A stretch of DNA of 64,000 nucleotides from Rhodoplanes sp963712435. GTDB taxonomy: Bacteria > Pseudomonadota > Alphaproteobacteria > Rhizobiales > Xanthobacteraceae. The stretch is from the NCBI GenBank assembly GCA_963712435.1, contig CAVQIB010000013.1, positions 62,001 through 126,000 on the forward strand. The letters are read 5' to 3'. The position numbers were made by a program, and so were the translations under genes. The notes under the pieces are model-generated. The model did not search any database. It worked only from the letters and a program-made list of their open reading frames with translations, and had not been told where the DNA came from. Positions 47,467-56,842 of this stretch are shown here, piece by piece (positions within the stretch are counted from its first letter, which is position 1; each line of letters begins with the position of its first letter).

Positions 47467-48156
47467 GTGCTCGACGTGCTGATTGTCGACGATCATCCCA
47501 TGTTCAGGGACGCGATCGTCAACGTCATCGCCGAACTGGATACGGATCGGTGCATCAAGGAAGCGTGTACGCTCGAGGAGGCTTTGGCCGCCCTCGAAGC
47601 GACACCGACCTTCGACCTCGTCCTGCTCGACCTTTTTCTGCCCGGCAGCAAAGGGTTAGACGGGCTGGCCGCCCTGCGCGCGGCGGCGCCGGCGATTCCG
47701 ATCGTCGTGGTCTCGGCCTGGTCCGAGCGGGGTCCCGTGCTCCAGGCGATCGAGCGGGGTGCGGTCGGCTACATCCCGAAGACGTCATCCCGGCGGGTGT
47801 TCGTTCAGGCGCTGCGCCACGTTCTCGCCGGCGACATCTATGTGCCGCCGGACGTGGTGCGCGAAACCGCCGCCAGTCCGCCGCCGCCGGATATCGGTTT
47901 CCCCCCGAGCAGTCTCGCCGCTTTGACCCGGATGCAGGTCGCCGTGCTGCGGCATCTGGCCCGGGGCGCCTCGAACAAGGAGATCGCCCGGGCCCTCGGC
48001 CTCGCGGAGCCGACGGTCAAGGGGCATGTCTCGGCCGTGCTGCACAAGCTCAACCTGCGGGCCCGGTGGCAGGTGATCGCGGCCGCGGGACCCGCTGCCA
48101 ATCACCTCGACATGATCAGGCCGAACGGCGAGCCCGGCCGCTCAAAGGGCGGGTAA
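47467..48156 (+). CDS. NarL/LuxR-family response regulator
   Basis: 229 residues from a GTG at 47467, with a strong GGAGG about ten bases upstream. The receiver domain has the acidic pair DDHPMFRD, the phosphoacceptor Asp55 in LVLLDLFLPG and VSAWSE with a C-terminal GYIPKTSS lysine. The LuxR helix-turn-helix occupies residues about 148-200 (LTRMQVAVLRHLARGASNKEIARALGLAEPTVKGHV). It converges on the histidine kinase gene with 84 bases between stops. The relation to AgmR/ErbR-type regulators of alcohol oxidation in pseudomonads is suggested by its neighbours, not by a specific motif. Confidence 0.9.
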   Translation: MLDVLIVDDHPMFRDAIVNVIAELDTDRCIKEACTLEEALAALEATPTFDLVLLDLFLPGSKGLDGLAALRAAAPAIPIVVVSAWSERGPVLQAIERGAVGYIPKTSSRRVFVQALRHVLAGDIYVPPDVVRETAASPPPPDIGFPPSSLAALTRMQVAVLRHLARGASNKEIARALGLAEPTVKGHVSAVLHKLNLRARWQVIAAAGPAANHLDMIRPNGEPGRSKGG

Positions 48157-48239
48157 CGGGTCGGGCGGCCGGTCGGCGAGACGGGCGCGGGTGCGGAGCA
48201 ATTCTGCCCTGCGCTCGCGCCGCTCGATGCGATGCGCCG

Positions 48240-49674
48240 TCATCCGGCCTGCGGCGCGTTCGCCAGGAGGTGCGTGACCAGCAACCGCAACTGAAGCGGT
48301 TTGACGGGTTTGCTCAATAATGGGTAGCCATCCACGGGGCCCGCCGAAAGCTGTCGGGCCCCGGCCCGGTCCGCGGTGATGATCAAAGCGGGCACGGGCC
48401 CCGGCAGAACGGCCTGAACCGCTTCGATCGCCGCCAGGCCGGTCGGCCCATCGGCCAAGTGGTAATCCCCGATGATCAGGTCAATTTGTCTCCCCGTCAT
48501 CCTGCAAGCGGGCGAGCGCCTCCGCCGCCGACGCCGCGGTCACCACGCGACACGACCAACCCCCGAGCAGGGTCGCCATCGCTTGGCAGATCGTCGGGTC
48601 GTCATCGATCACGAGAACGCCGACGCCCGGCGGCAGCTTGCCCGCGAAGACCGGAACGGCGGCGCCGGCCGGAAGTTGCGGCGGCGGGTGCGACGCCTGG
48701 GGAACATCGACGGCAAAGCACGAGCCGTGGCCGGGCCGGGAGCGGACCCATATCGGATGGTCGAGCATGCGGGAGATGCGATCGACGATGGCGAGCCCGA
48801 GACCCAGGCCTTTCCCCCGGCCGCGCCCGGGGCCGCCGAGTTGCCGGAATTCCTCGAAAATGGTGGGCAGGCTGTCTTCGGGTATGCCGGGACCGGTATC
48901 CCACACGCCGATGCGCAGCATCGGCCCCCGGCGCAGGCATCCCAACAGGATCCGCCCCTGGCCCGTGTAGCGGATCGCGTTGCTGAGAAAATTGCGGACG
49001 ATCCGGCCGAGCAGGCGGCGATCGCTCTCGATCGCCAGGGGGGACGGCACGTAGCGGAAATCGAGTCCATGCGCGCGGGCGACGCCGGCCAATTCCTCGG
49101 CGAGCTCGCCCAACAGGGTTTCAGCGGTGAACACGCTGCGTTCCGGCCTCACCGCTCCGGCGTCCAGCTTCGAAATGTCGAGCAGGCCGTTGAGCAGGTC
49201 GTCCACCGCTTCGAGCGCCGCCTCCAGTTTTTCCGCGAGCGCGCGGTTGGCCGGCGCCAGACGCCGTTCCAGGAGGGCCGCACTGAACAGCCGGGCGGCA
49301 TTGAGGGGCTGCAGCAGGTCATGATTGGCGGCGGCGAAAAACTGCGTCTTCGACAGGTGCGCCCGTTCCGCCTCCGACTTCGCGCTCCGCAACGCGTTCT
49401 CGATGGCGAGACGCTCGGCGTTTTCCTGCCGCAGCCGGGTGTTCAAGTCGGTCAGAGCCGCGGTTCGGTCGCGCACCACCTGTCCCAGAACCACCGACGT
49501 TTGAAACAGCGAGAAGGCGTTGCCCTGAACATTCATGCTGCGCTCGACCCGGTCCATCAGGACGCGGTTGATCTTTCGCAGTTTGACGCTCTCACGCTCG
49601 AGCGCGGCGATGCGATCGGCGTCCACCGCCTGAAGCGGCGGTGCGGCGGGGTCCGTTGCGCGCGCATCGGTCAC
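48240..49674 (-). CDS. Cytosolic hybrid sensor histidine kinase (NahK/ErcS'-like; frameshifted in receiver)
   Basis: No membrane segment; residues 20-105 are a coiled coil. The HisKA motif AAANHDLLQPLNAARLF places the phosphoacceptor at His118. The HATPase has the N-box RNFLSNAIRY, G1 DTGPGIPED and G2 GKGLGLGLAI. A C-terminal receiver starts at GVLVIDDDPTICQAM and continues, after one frame change at about 48490, as IDLIIGDYHLADGP (phosphoacceptor Asp) to LSKPVKPLQL. The 1435 bases equal 478 codons plus one, so one extra base is likely. The start overlaps the FIST gene stop (ATGA). Lacking its own sensor domain, it probably receives input from the FIST protein. Confidence 0.87.
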
Positions 49675-50759
49675 CGGGGGATCTCCGGGCCGGGGGCCGG
49701 CGCGGGTCCGATCGCGATCCCGGTCAGGGTTTGATTGACGTGAATCGCATGAATATGCTCGCCGTAAGTGTTGAACCCGATCACCCGATTAGCCGAGAGC
49801 AGGGTGGAAACACTTGCCGTCAGGCCCTTACGGTCGATCTCCAGGCGGCGGAGAATGCAGTCACACCCGATGATCAGTTGGGGCGGACCGATCTGCCGAC
49901 GAAGCTGAGCCAAGGCTTCGTCCAGCGAGCCGACGATGTCGGCCCCTTCGGCCACCGTCAGCACGAGACCTTCGTCGATCGCACAGAAAAAGCTGAGGCT
50001 GCCATCCGGATTCACTTTCCGGATCGAGCGGACATAGTATCGGCCGCCGACTTGGACGACGACCGGATGGGCGGCGAAGATCATCGGATTCAGCCGATCC
50101 GGCTCCAGCCCGACCAGCCGGGCGTATTCCTCGGCCGCGGGCTCGCCGTTGATCTCGGTGACGATCCGGGCGCTGGGGTCGGCGGCGGTGACCACCAGCT
50201 TGTGCGGGGTGCCGGTGAAATGCTGGGTGGCGAACAAGGTGAACGGGCAGCGCGTGTGCACCAGGAGCAGGACCGCCGCGTCGGTGTGAAAGGCGCCGTC
50301 GCCGAACACCGAGGTCGAGCCGAAGCGCAGGTCGTCCCCGGCCGAACCGCCGAAAAGGGGAATCTCGCCCAGAATGTCGGCGATGGCGCTGACAAGCCAC
50401 TCCTCCTGTCCGCACATGCCGTCGATCAGCAGCAGGGCGAAGGTGCGCCCGGCCAGCGGGGCGGCGGCCTTTGCGGTCAGGCGCACAAGGAGGTTCGCGA
50501 CCTGGCGGCGACTGTGGTCGAGGTTGAAATGCGATATGCCGCCAATGACCCCGGCGACGGCGGTGAAATCGTTCGCCGGCAGGCTGATGCCGGTCAACGA
50601 GTCCGTGACATATCCCGTCGGCCCGATTTCGCCGGCCGTGCTGCACCCCAATGTCGGCACGTCGGTGAAATGCCGCGCAAGCGCGCGACCCACGGCGTTC
50701 AAGTCATGATTGGCCGAGCAGAAGACCAGCCGGCACGCCGGCTGCGGCTGGTCGATCAT
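49671..50759 (-). CDS. FIST-domain sensor protein
   Basis: 362 residues from ATG 50759. FIST_N (CSTAGEIGPTGYVTDSLTGIS, LFGGSAGDDLRF) and FIST_C (GRYYVRSIRKVNPDGSLSFFC, IIGCDCILRRLEID, GFNTYGEHIHAIHVNQT) are clear. FIST domains are thought to bind small ligands and are often encoded beside histidine kinases. The frame remains open and family-like upstream (ISTSHDPETAVADLKG, to about 50850), but no ATG, GTG or TTG is in frame there. Either the real start is non-canonical or a base change hides it (an ATG at 50845 is in another frame). The protein is cytosolic and translationally coupled to the kinase. Confidence 0.87.
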   Translation of the reverse strand: MIDQPQPACRLVFCSANHDLNAVGRALARHFTDVPTLGCSTAGEIGPTGYVTDSLTGISLPANDFTAVAGVIGGISHFNLDHSRRQVANLLVRLTAKAAAPLAGRTFALLLIDGMCGQEEWLVSAIADILGEIPLFGGSAGDDLRFGSTSVFGDGAFHTDAAVLLLVHTRCPFTLFATQHFTGTPHKLVVTAADPSARIVTEINGEPAAEEYARLVGLEPDRLNPMIFAAHPVVVQVGGRYYVRSIRKVNPDGSLSFFCAIDEGLVLTVAEGADIVGSLDEALAQLRRQIGPPQLIIGCDCILRRLEIDRKGLTASVSTLLSANRVIGFNTYGEHIHAIHVNQTLTGIAIGPAPAPGPEIPR

Positions 50760-50852
50760 ACCCTTCAGATCGGCGACGGCGGTCTCTGGATCGTGCGACG
50801 TGGAGATACCGACCGAGATCGGCGTGACCCCGCCTCGCCCGCCATGCGCTTA

Positions 50853-51513
50853 TCCCATCCAACCGCAACCGAGCCGGACGATGAAGCCGCCCCCCGCGCG
50901 GTGGCGCTCGGAAATCCCGTGGAAATTGGCTGGATAGCAGGATATCTCCGCTCGACTTGGTGGAGATGCCGCTAACTGATCCAGTTTCCCCGCGTTCTGC
51001 CGCTCGGTCAATGGGATTATTACTACCGGCCGGAAAAGAAGCGCCCGGCATAGGCGCATCGCTGTCCCGTTAACCCGCCCGTCATGTCCGGAAAGCGTTG
51101 CATCCAGTATTCGGCGGATTTTCCAACAAAGTTGCGAGCTCCAAGACTGCTCGACCATCCGCTTGCGCGGATGGCGACAAGAAGAAAGCATGTCTCGGCT
51201 GCGCCTGCTCCCTCGCCGGCGAACGTCTGCAGTTTCCGTGCTCCAGCAGCTTCGTCGCGATCGCCTTCGACCCAACTGGCCGGCCGCGGCGCTTCTGGCC
51301 TTGCTTAAGCGAGATAAACGATTGTTATTATATTTGAATCGCGCAAGCTGCACGGACAAACCGGAGCCCGTTGCCGGGTGAATGCGGGCGGCGCCGGCGG
51401 CAGCGCCGTACGGAAGTATCGATACTGTTGGCGTGTGACGGCTTGATCCTAAAATGCGCCGTCGGCATCTGGTTATCGACCAATAATTTTGTTAAAAGAT
51501 CTGATAGCTTAGA
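50853..51513. other. Intergenic region upstream of the mdo leader
   Basis: About 660 bases with no convincing gene; short open frames here lack codon bias and family features. The 51300-51500 part contains A/T-rich patches (TTGTTATTATATTTG, CCAATAATTTTGTTAAAAG) that would suit promoters for both the divergent FIST-kinase genes and the mdo transcript. I saw no clear sigma-54 GG-N10-GC element. Confidence 0.4.
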
Positions 51514-51620
51514 GCACGCGGCAAGGCGAAACCCATCCGCCGAGGATGGCGCGGCAAGGCTTCGGAAAGGCGTCGCCTGTCCGGGAGCCGAGGCGTGCGG
51601 GCGGCCGTTGGCGGCTCCCG
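51514..51620 (+). promoter_or_regulatory. Structured 5' leader of mdo with alternative pairings (riboswitch-like)
   Basis: A closing stem GCACGC (51514-51519) / GCGTGC (51593-51598) encloses two hairpins. P2 is CCATCC/GGATGG (51533-51538 / 51544-51549). P3 is built of GGCT, CGGA and AGGC (51558-51571) pairing with GCCT, TCCG and AGCC (51575-51589). Downstream CGGCTCCCG (51612-51620) is perfectly complementary to CGGGAGCCG (51582-51590), the 3' strand of P3, and forming that hairpin would also loop out the 3' strand of the closing stem. Two exclusive folds are the hallmark of a riboswitch or attenuator. The two-hairpin layout and the AAACC ... GG ... GCAAGGC spacing recall c-di-GMP-I aptamers, but I cannot assign a class. 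Confidence 0.55.
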
Positions 51621-51670
51621 GTCCTGAGAGCGTCTAAGCTCTGAAAAAGAAACGAAAAAACCTGATAACC

Positions 51671-51682
51671 CGAGGAAACTCG
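51671..51682 (+). promoter_or_regulatory. mdo ribosome binding site inside a small GAAA-loop hairpin
   Basis: CGAG-GAAA-CTCG forms a four-base-pair stem closed by a GNRA-type tetraloop. The GAGG core (51672-51675) is nine bases from the ATG at 51685. The Shine-Dalgarno sequence is thus partly paired, which could add translational control. Confidence 0.5.
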
Positions 51683-51684
51683 TC

Positions 51685-52951
51685 ATGCAGGTCGAAAAGC
51701 TTTGGCAATTTCCGATCAAGGAATTTCACCGGATGCCGCGCGGCATCCTCGGCCCCGGCGCTTACGAAATGGTCGGCGTGGAGGCGAAGAAGCTGGGCTT
51801 CAAGCGCTCGCTGCTGGCCACGTCCGGTCTCCGCGGTACCGGCATCGTCGAAGATATTCCAGGCAAGGTAAAGTATCAGGGCGTCGATGTCGTCGTCTAC
51901 GACAAGATCGAGTCCAATCCCAAGGACTACAACTGCATGGAGATGGCCGATCTTTACGTGAAGGAGAAGTGCGACAGCTTCATTTCGGTCGGCGGCGGCA
52001 GCGTCACCGATGCGACCAAGGGCGCGCGCATCGTCGTCGCCCACGACGGCCGCAACATCAACGAGTTCGACGGCTTCAACAAGTCGGAAAACCCGGACAA
52101 TCCGCCGCACATCGCCATCAACACCACCGCCGGCACCGGCTCGGAGACGAGCTGGGCCTACGTCATCACCGACACGACGTCGGAGAAGGCACCCTACAAG
52201 TGGCTCGGCTTCGACGACAACTGCCCGGTCACCCTGGGCATCAACGATCCCGTCCTGTTCTTCTCGATGCCGCAGGACTTGACGGCGTTCTGCGGCTTCG
52301 ACGTGCTGGCGCATGCCTCCGAGCCCTACGTCTCGCGCCTCGACTTCCTGCCCAGTCTCGGCAGCGCGCTCAAGGCGATCGAGGTGGTGGCGCAGAACCT
52401 GCGGCGCACCGTGTTCGAGCCGCTGAACTACGAGGCCCGCTACAACATGATGTACGCGTCCTACATGGCGGCGCAGTCGTTCAACAGCGGCGGCCTCGGC
52501 ATCATCCACGCCATGTCGCACGCGGTCAGCGCCTACTACGACACCCACCACGGCCTGAACAACGCGATCGCGCTGACGCGCGTGTGGGAATACAACATGC
52601 CGACCAACTACAAGCGCTTCCGCGACATCGCCCGGGCGCATGGGCGAGAACGTCGACGGCCTGACCGACGTGACGGCGGCCGAGCGGGCGCTGGAGGCCG
52701 CGATCCGGCTGAGCAAGGACGTCGGCGTTCCGGCCAATTTCTGCCAGCACGCCGGAATACACCAAGTCGCGCATGGGCATGGGCAAGTACGCCGAGTGGG
52801 GCGGCCGAGCATCGCCGGCGACGATCGCGACGTCGACCGCATCACCAAGCACCTGCTGGGCGACGGCTCGACGCCCGGCAACGCCCGCGAGGTCACCTAC
52901 GACGCGGTGGCGCCGATGGTCAAGCATGCCCTGACCGGCTCGTACTACTGA
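51685..52951 (+). CDS. mdo: NDMA-dependent (mycofactocin-type) methanol dehydrogenase
   Basis: About 422 residues of the iron-type (group III) alcohol dehydrogenase family, specifically the Amycolatopsis/Rhodococcus MDO group: LWQFPIKEFHRMPRG at the start, GVEAKKLGFKRSLL, SNPKDYN, NINEFDGF and SETSWAYVITDT. The NAD-binding GGGSVTD is at residues 103-109. Metal ligands are expected at Asp206, His210 (FDVLAHASEP), His275 and His289 (HAMSHAVSAYYDTHHG). The C-terminus (STPGNAREVTYDAVAPMVKH ... SYY) matches the family. In actinobacteria this enzyme keeps NAD tightly bound and passes electrons to mycofactocin. The first 318 codons are clean; shifts at about 52639, 52748 and 52800 affect the rest. 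First gene of the mft-type operon. Confidence 0.92.
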
Positions 52952-53041
52952 GCCGGGCGCAGATCCGCCGCAGTGTCTGAGCTCCCGGAGACTCGGAGCC
53001 TGCTTTCCCAGCGAAGCAGGCTCCGGAGAAGGGGACGCAAC

Positions 53042-54230
53042 ATGTTCGAGACGATCGAGCAGACGATCGATGCAGCTTGCCGCGCAGCAGTACATCTGCG
53101 ATCGCAAGCTCGCGACGGTCGTGTTCCTCGCGCTGCAAGCTGTGCAAGCCGATCCTGATCGAAGGACCGGCGGGTGTCGGCAAGACCGAGCTGGCCAAGG
53201 TCATGGCGCAGCGCCTTGGGGCGCCGGCTGATCCGCCTGCAGTGCTACGGCGGGCTCGACGAGACGCGCGCGCTGTACGAGTGGGAGTACGGCAAGCAGC
53301 TGCTCTATACGCAGATCCTGCGCGACAAGATCAGCCAGCTTTTCGCCGATGTCGATGATCTGCGCGAGGCCGTGGAGCAACTGCGCCGGCACGAGGATGT
53401 CTTCTTCTCCGAGCACTTCATCGTCCGCGCGGCCGATCCTGCAGGCGATCAGCGCGCCGGAGCCGGTCGTTCTGCTGATCGACGAGATCGACCGCGCCGA
53501 GGAGCAGTTCGAGGCGTTCCTGCTGGAGGTGCTGAGCGACTTCCAGGTCACCGTGCCGGAGATCGGCACGGTCAAGGCGAAGACGCCGCCTTACGTGGTC
53601 ATCACCAGCAACAACACCCGCGACCTCAGCGACGCGCTGAAGCGGCGCTGCCTGCACCTGTTCATCGACTATCCCGACGAGCAGCGGGAGCTGGAGATCG
53701 TCCGCCTCAAGGTGCCCGGCGATCAGCGAGGCGCTGGCCGCCCAGGTGGTGAACGTCATCCGCCGCATGCGCAGCCTCGACCTGCGCAAGGCGCCCAGCA
53801 TCAGCGAGACGCTCGACTGGGCGCAGGCGCTGGTCCTGCTCAACGCCGAGACATCTGACCCACGAGCTGGTGGAGGAGACGCTGCAACTGCTGGTCAAGT
53901 ACGAGCGGGATACCCAGCAGGTCAGCGACCACGTGACCTGGCTGCTGGAAGGGGTGAGCGACCATGCCATGATCATGATCACGCACGCTGCCGGCCACGG
54001 CCATGGTCACGGGCATGATCACGGACACGGGCACGGTCATGCGCACCATGCTCATCACGGGAATCCGCAACGTCACCATCGCCGGACGCGAAGGCAGGCC
54101 GACCTGCGCCCGCCGCCCGTCCCGCCGAGCCGGACCTCAAGGACATGGAGAGCCGCAGGCAGGAGCACACGGCCCGCTATTTCGGCACGCTACCGAGGGC
54201 GCGTCGACGGCGGCACCGGAGGAGGCCTGA
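53042..54230 (+). CDS. MoxR-family AAA+ ATPase with His-rich C-terminal tail (frameshifted)
   Basis: Start MFETIEQTID at 53042. Across frames: LCKPILIEGPAGVGKTELAKVMA (Walker A), RLIRLQCYGGLDETRALYEW, VVLLIDEIDRAEEQFEAFLLEV (Walker B), PPYVVITSNNTRDLSDALKRRCLH (sensor 1/arginine finger), YPDEQRELEIV and SETLDWAQALVLLNAET. The lid ends near TWLLEG, and the same frame continues into a His/Gly run (53982-54060) with about 15 histidines. The stop (54228-54230) overlaps the VWA start. MoxR/CoxD ATPases with CoxE-type VWA partners mature metalloenzymes such as CO dehydrogenase. The histidine tail suggests metal storage or delivery, here plausibly to MDO (inference). Shifts at about 53090, 53218, 53430, 53725, 53855 and in the tail. 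Confidence 0.82.
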
Positions 54231-55812
54231 TGGACGCGCCGATCAATCGCTTCGTCTGCTTGCTCGAAGCGCAGCGGCGTCGCATTTCGCCCGTCGGAAT
54301 CGATCGACGCGATGCAGGCCCTGTGCACGTGCACGCTGGCCGACCGCGACACGGTCCGAACGGTTCTGCGCAGCACGCTGATCAAGGACATGCACGACAT
54401 CCCGGTCTTCGACGAGCTGTTCGAAGTGTTCTTCACCCTGCCGGGACCCGGCCATCGCCGCACCGGCGACAGGCGACGATCATCACCACGATGGCGAGTC
54501 GCCGAGCCGGACCGCATCGTCTTCGCGCCGGACGACGCCGGGATCGTCAACAAGGACGCCGAGCACGCCCACGGCGAGCCGATGTCCATCCGCGACTTTT
54601 TCGACCCGGAGAGGATGGTCACCCGCTTCAACCCGCATCAGGACCCCAACCAGCTCAGCCTGTCGGCGCTGAGCCAGGGGCTGATCCTGAACCGCAACAA
54701 GGGCCTGCTCGATCAGGTGATGAAGCGGGTCAACGCACCAGATCCAGGTGCGACAGGTCAAGAACATCGCCAGGCCGGGCGAGCTCAACTTCGCCGAGGC
54801 ATCTGCCGCACATCGACGAGGATCTGATCGTCAACGCCGTCGGAAGCCCTGCTGGACGACCTGCGCGATCTGGAGGTCGACGAGGCGCTGATCGATCGGC
54901 TGGCCGGCAGCATCGACGGCATCATCGCCAATCTGCCGGAACTGCTGAAGCGCTACATCGAACGGGAAATGGCGCTTCAGCGCGGCCCTCAGACAGCAGA
55001 AGCTCCACCGCAGCGCCAGTCCGTTCCGCGTACGATTACCGCTTCAGCGAAACCGAGCGGCGCGAGATGGACGAGATCGTCCGCCGTCTCGGCCGGCGGA
55101 TGCGCGGCGCGCGATCCAGCCGCCGGGTCGTCGAGCCGTCGCGGCCGCATCCACGTCGCCCGCACCATGCGCAACAGCATGGTCTACGACGGCATCCCGT
55201 TCCGCCCGGTGCTGACGCAGCCAGCGCCACGACAAGCCCCGCATCGTCGTCATCTGCGACGTCAGCCTGTCGGTGCGCACCACCGCGCGGTTCATGCTGC
55301 ATCTGGTCTACAGCCTGCAGTCGCTGTTCGAGCAGGTGCGCAGCTTCGTCTTCGTCAGCGACCTGGCCGACGCCAGCCAGTACTTCGAGCAGCTCGAGCA
55401 TCGACGAGGCCATCGCCGCCGTCTTCGGCGGCGAGCTGATCGATTGCGACGCCAACAGCAACTACGGCCGGGCGCTCGACATCTTCTGCCAGCGGCATCT
55501 CGGAGCGGTCACCAGCCGAGACCACGGTGATCGTGCTCGGCGACGGCCGCGGCAACCGCAATCCGCCCAACGTCGGCGCGCTGGAGGAGATCCGCCGGCG
55601 CGCCGAAGCAGCTGGTCTGGCTGTCGCCGGAACCGCGCGGCAGCTGGGGGCTCGGCAGTTCCGACATGCCGCTCTACGAGCCGGTCTGCCATCGCGCCGA
55701 GGTGGTCCGCAACCTGAAGCAACTGGGCGAGGTGACCGAGACCCTGATCCGCGGCCACGCGATCGGGCGCCGGCATGCTCGCACGCCAGGCCGGGAGGCG
55801 GTGACGCCATGA
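54230..55812 (+). CDS. CoxE-like VWA-domain protein, MoxR partner (frameshifted)
   Basis: Starts MDAPINRFVCLLEAQRRRISP and spans about 525 residues. Pieces: MQALCTCTLADRDTVRTVLRS, DIPVFDELFEVFF, LSALSQGLILNRNKGLLDQ, YRFSETERREMDEIVRRLGRR, RTMRNSMVYDGIPF, then the VWA core with the MIDAS region IVVICDVSLSVRTTARFMLH (DxSxS), FVFVSDLADASQYFEQL, NYGRALDIFCQRH and VIVLGDGRGN. A His-rich patch (DHHHHDGE) occurs near 54480. This is the CoxE/DUF58-like architecture that works with MoxR ATPases in enzyme maturation. The stop overlaps the next start (ATGA). Roughly eight single-base shifts. Confidence 0.8.
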
Positions 55813-56842
55813 GCCCGCTCACCCTGTCGCGCCAACGGCACGGGATGCTGACGCAATGCCTGGCCGAGCGCGCCGCGCCGCTCGCCGCAGCGCCACTTCA
55901 CGTCTACGGCCTCGATCCGAGCCGGCATGCCAGCGGCGCGATCCCGACGACATCTTCGTCGTCCACGACTTTGCGCCGGCCGAGATCGACAACAACATCG
56001 GCGCGCTACGTCGCCGACGAGCTGCTGCCGCTGCTGCTGGCCTGCGCGCCGCGGCGCGGCGCCGCCGACGGCTATGCCGCCAGCGAGCAGGAGATCTTCG
56101 AGCGCTACGTCGGCGCGATCGTCCGCTCCATGGACGGCAACGAGCGGCGGGCGTGGCACCTGTTCTACGACAACACGCTGGCCGCGCTGCGCGCGCCGGA
56201 CAGCAGGACAGCGGCGCGACGGGCGAGAGTGCACGCCAGATTTCATCGCCGACTTCCGCGCGATCTACGGGCGGGTGCGCCGATCTCGTCGCCGAGATGG
56301 CGCCCGCGAGCATTCTCGACGTGGCGACGTGCTTCGGCTTCCTGCCGCTGCTCCTCGCTCGGCACCGGGCCAGGACGGCGATGCACGACAGCTCCGGCGC
56401 ATCATCGGCTGCGATCTCAACCCGGCGCTGGTGGCGCTCGCCGAGGACTACCGCCGGCAGCGGCGGCTGCCCGGCGTGCCGCTTCGTCCGCGCCGACATC
56501 CTCGCCGACGACGTGGCACGGACGTCTCGACCGCGAGGCCGGCCTTCGACGTGGTCACCGCCATCCACCTGCTCGAACATCTGGCGCCGGAGGAGACGGC
56601 GCCGGCGATGGAGACGCTGTGGGCGCTCACCGCGCCGCCGGCTGATCGTCGCCGTTCCGTTCGAGACGAGCCCCGACGCCCGCTTCGGCCACCGCCAGGT
56701 CTTCGACTGCAGGCAGCCTGCGCGCGCTCGGCCGCAGAAACGGCCGGGACACGTCGTTACTTCGAGCATCACGGCGGCTGGCTCGTCGATCGACCGCGAA
56801 TCCGGAACGAGAGCCACCGGGCCGGGAGAGGCCTGCGCATGA
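55809..56842 (+). CDS. Class I SAM methyltransferase of the mycofactocin-type cluster (possibly MftM-like; frameshifted)
   Basis: Start MSPLTLSRQRHGMLTQCLAERA at 55809, about 343 residues. N-terminal helical part: IARYVADELLPLLLACAPRRG, EQEIFERYVGAIVRSMDGNERRAW. SAM site: SILDVATCFGFLPLLLA, IIGCDLNPALVALAEDY, FVRADILADD and VVTAIHLLEHLAPEETAPAME. The C-terminal part is RLIVAVPFETSPDARFGHRQVFD. Mycobacteria carry a methyltransferase, MftM, that methylates the glucose chain of mycofactocin, and this gene may be its counterpart; I could not confirm that by specific motifs. Stop and mftC start overlap (ATGA). Confidence 0.7.

Noticed and set aside
50409..50426. IDGMCG on the minus strand, identical to most of the conserved MftA precursor ending
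   Set aside because: It lies in the middle of an intact FIST_N domain (LLLIDGMCGQEE), on the wrong strand and followed by further conserved FIST residues, so it is coincidence.
51098..51337. Possible 79-residue plus-strand protein with a cysteine cluster upstream of mdo
   Set aside because: No ribosome binding site, poor codon bias and no recognisable family; left as intergenic.
51430..51460. TTGGCG ... GGCTTGAT as a sigma-54 promoter for mdo
   Set aside because: The GG and GC dinucleotides are not at the required 10-base spacing.
53870..55717. A 615-codon open frame that would join the MoxR tail to VWA fragments
   Set aside because: It is an artefact of frame breaks: an overlapping stop/start (TGATG at 54228-54232) separates the two genes, and the VWA motifs jump between frames.
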